Positions 63,225-64,000 of a DNA stretch of 64,000 nucleotides are shown here, in pieces. The notes beneath the pieces are model-generated. The model ran no database searches. It was given only the letters and a program-made list of their open reading frames with translations, and was not told where the DNA came from. This stretch comes from a bacterium (GTDB lineage Bacteria; Desulfobacterota; Binatia; DP-6), in contig JAHCID010000002.1 of NCBI GenBank assembly GCA_026129405.1, positions 372,001-436,000 on the forward strand. Reading direction: 5' to 3'. The first letter of the stretch is position 1. Each line of letters starts with the position of its first letter. The translations under genes and the position numbers were made by a program.

Positions 63225-64000
63225 GTGCTGGACGGCCGCTGCCGGCTCGCGGTCGACGGGCAGCCGCCGGTCACGCTCGAGGCGGGAGACTTCGTGCTCC
63301 TGCCGGCGACGCCGGGGTTCACGCTCTCGGGGTTCGTGCCGGTGACGCCGGTGGTCGTCGACGCGAAGCTCACCGCCGCCGCGACCGGCCCCGTGCGCCA
63401 CGGCACGCGCGGCGGGCGGCCCGACGTGCGGCTCCTCGGCGGCTACTTCGCGTTCGACTCGCCCGACGCGTCGCTCCTCGTCTCGCTGCTCCCGCAGATG
63501 GTGCACGTGCGCGGCGCGCGGCGGCTGTCGCTGCTGGTGCGGCTCGTCGGCGAGGAGTCGCGTGTGCGGCAGGCGGGAAGCGACCTCGCGCTCACGCGGC
63601 TGGTCGAGCTGCTGCTCATCGACGCGCTGCGGGCGACGTCGGGTGCGGACGCGCCGCCGGGGCTCCTGCGCGGCCTCGCCGACGCACGCCTCGCACCGGC
63701 GATCCGCGAGATGCATCGCCATCTCGCCCGCGCGTGGACCGTCGTCCAGCTCGCGAAGACGGCCGCGCTCTCGCGCTCCGCGTTCTTCGAGCGCTTCACG
63801 CGCACCGTCGGCGTGTCGCCGATGGAGTACCTGCTCGCCTGGCGCATGGCGGTCGCGAAGGATCTGCTCGCGCGCGGCGACCTCGGCATCGAAGCGGTCG
63901 CCGAGCGCGTGGGCTACGGCTCGGCGAGCGCGTTCAGCACCGCGTTCTCACGCCACGTCGGCCGGCCGCCGAGCCGCTGGGCGCGCCGGCGGGCGGCGGA
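63225..64000 (+). CDS. AraC-family regulator (cupin type), 5'-truncated, continues past window
   Basis: The reading frame from about 63216 gives a cupin-type sensor (VLDGRCRLAVDGQPPVTLEAGDFVLLP) and an AraC DNA-binding domain: WTVVQLAKTAALSRSAFFERF with VGVSPMEYLLAWRMAVAKDLL, then IEAVAERVGYGSASAFSTAFSRHVGRPPSRW. Relatives begin 30-50 residues earlier. Here the homology starts three bases after the thiolase stop, and the only in-frame start is a GTG at 63225 with no ribosome site. Either the 5' end was deleted and the gene joined to the thiolase end, or the assembly joins two loci. The protein is open to base 64000. Regulatory function is doubtful without the missing strand of the cupin. Confidence 0.75.
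   Translation, partial: MLDGRCRLAVDGQPPVTLEAGDFVLLPATPGFTLSGFVPVTPVVVDAKLTAAATGPVRHGTRGGRPDVRLLGGYFAFDSPDASLLVSLLPQMVHVRGARRLSLLVRLVGEESRVRQAGSDLALTRLVELLLIDALRATSGADAPPGLLRGLADARLAPAIREMHRHLARAWTVVQLAKTAALSRSAFFERFTRTVGVSPMEYLLAWRMAVAKDLLARGDLGIEAVAERVGYGSASAFSTAFSRHVGRPPSRWARRRAA

Overview
The window is very GC-rich DNA packed with genes and with short gaps. There are about 40 protein genes and no RNA gene, insertion sequence or CRISPR array that I can recognise. Many proteins are predicted to be exported. They carry PQQ/glucose-sorbosone-dehydrogenase propellers, Cys-rich repeats of the CGDGxxDPGEECDDG type, and Thr-rich linkers. These occur beside a DUF1501 protein, a c-type cytochrome-like partner, DUF3604, DUF3556 and an Slp-type lipoprotein. 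That mix suggests an uncultured, formerly 'deltaproteobacterial' lineage, perhaps Candidatus Binatota. This is inferred from gene style only; no marker gene settles it.

Layout. 1-6241: DUF3604 protein (cut by the window edge), exported nucleotide pyrophosphatase-like enzyme, DJ-1/PfpI protein, glycogen branching enzyme. 6339-7520: a membrane c-di-AMP synthase domain fused to a YbbR domain. 7692-15866: exported proteins of unknown role, including a tandem paralogue pair and a large PQQ-type propeller, then a small membrane protein. 15779-19478 (minus): three genes joined by 4-bp overlaps encoding a c-type cytochrome, a divergent GTP cyclohydrolase II and a SIS-creatininase fusion. 19696-31649: a Cys-rich repeat protein, an operon of cytochrome-like protein, DUF1501 and PQQ sugar dehydrogenase, a P-domain protein and a DUF255 protein. 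31750-41416: a COG3044 ATPase broken by four frameshifts, a second PQQ dehydrogenase, an orphan GGQ release-factor-like protein, an Slp lipoprotein, a DUF2332 protein, an orphan GroES and a frameshifted AAA ATPase. 41495-46548: a TetR regulator with a clear palindromic operator, facing a run of a TPR-like protein, an alpha/beta hydrolase and a DUF3556 membrane protein. 46955-53392: a 2145-residue secreted NHL/YD-repeat/Rhs protein. 53577-63213: acyl-CoA dehydrogenase, MscS channel coupled to aroD, another relative of the tandem pair, cytochrome P450, and an HMG-CoA-synthase-like/OB-fold fusion coupled to a thiolase. The window ends in an AraC regulator that lacks its N-terminus.

Main points of interest. 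The cytochrome/GTP cyclohydrolase II-like/SIS-creatininase operon looks like an undescribed pyrimidine or pterin-type pathway. A cyclic di-AMP synthase is fused to its usual partner domain. A secreted teneurin-like Rhs protein shares its N-terminal module with a neighbouring propeller protein. Several anonymous modules recur among the exported proteins. Frameshifts in three loci (31750-33417, about 39400-39495, about 60475) mean assembly errors must be excluded before decay is claimed.
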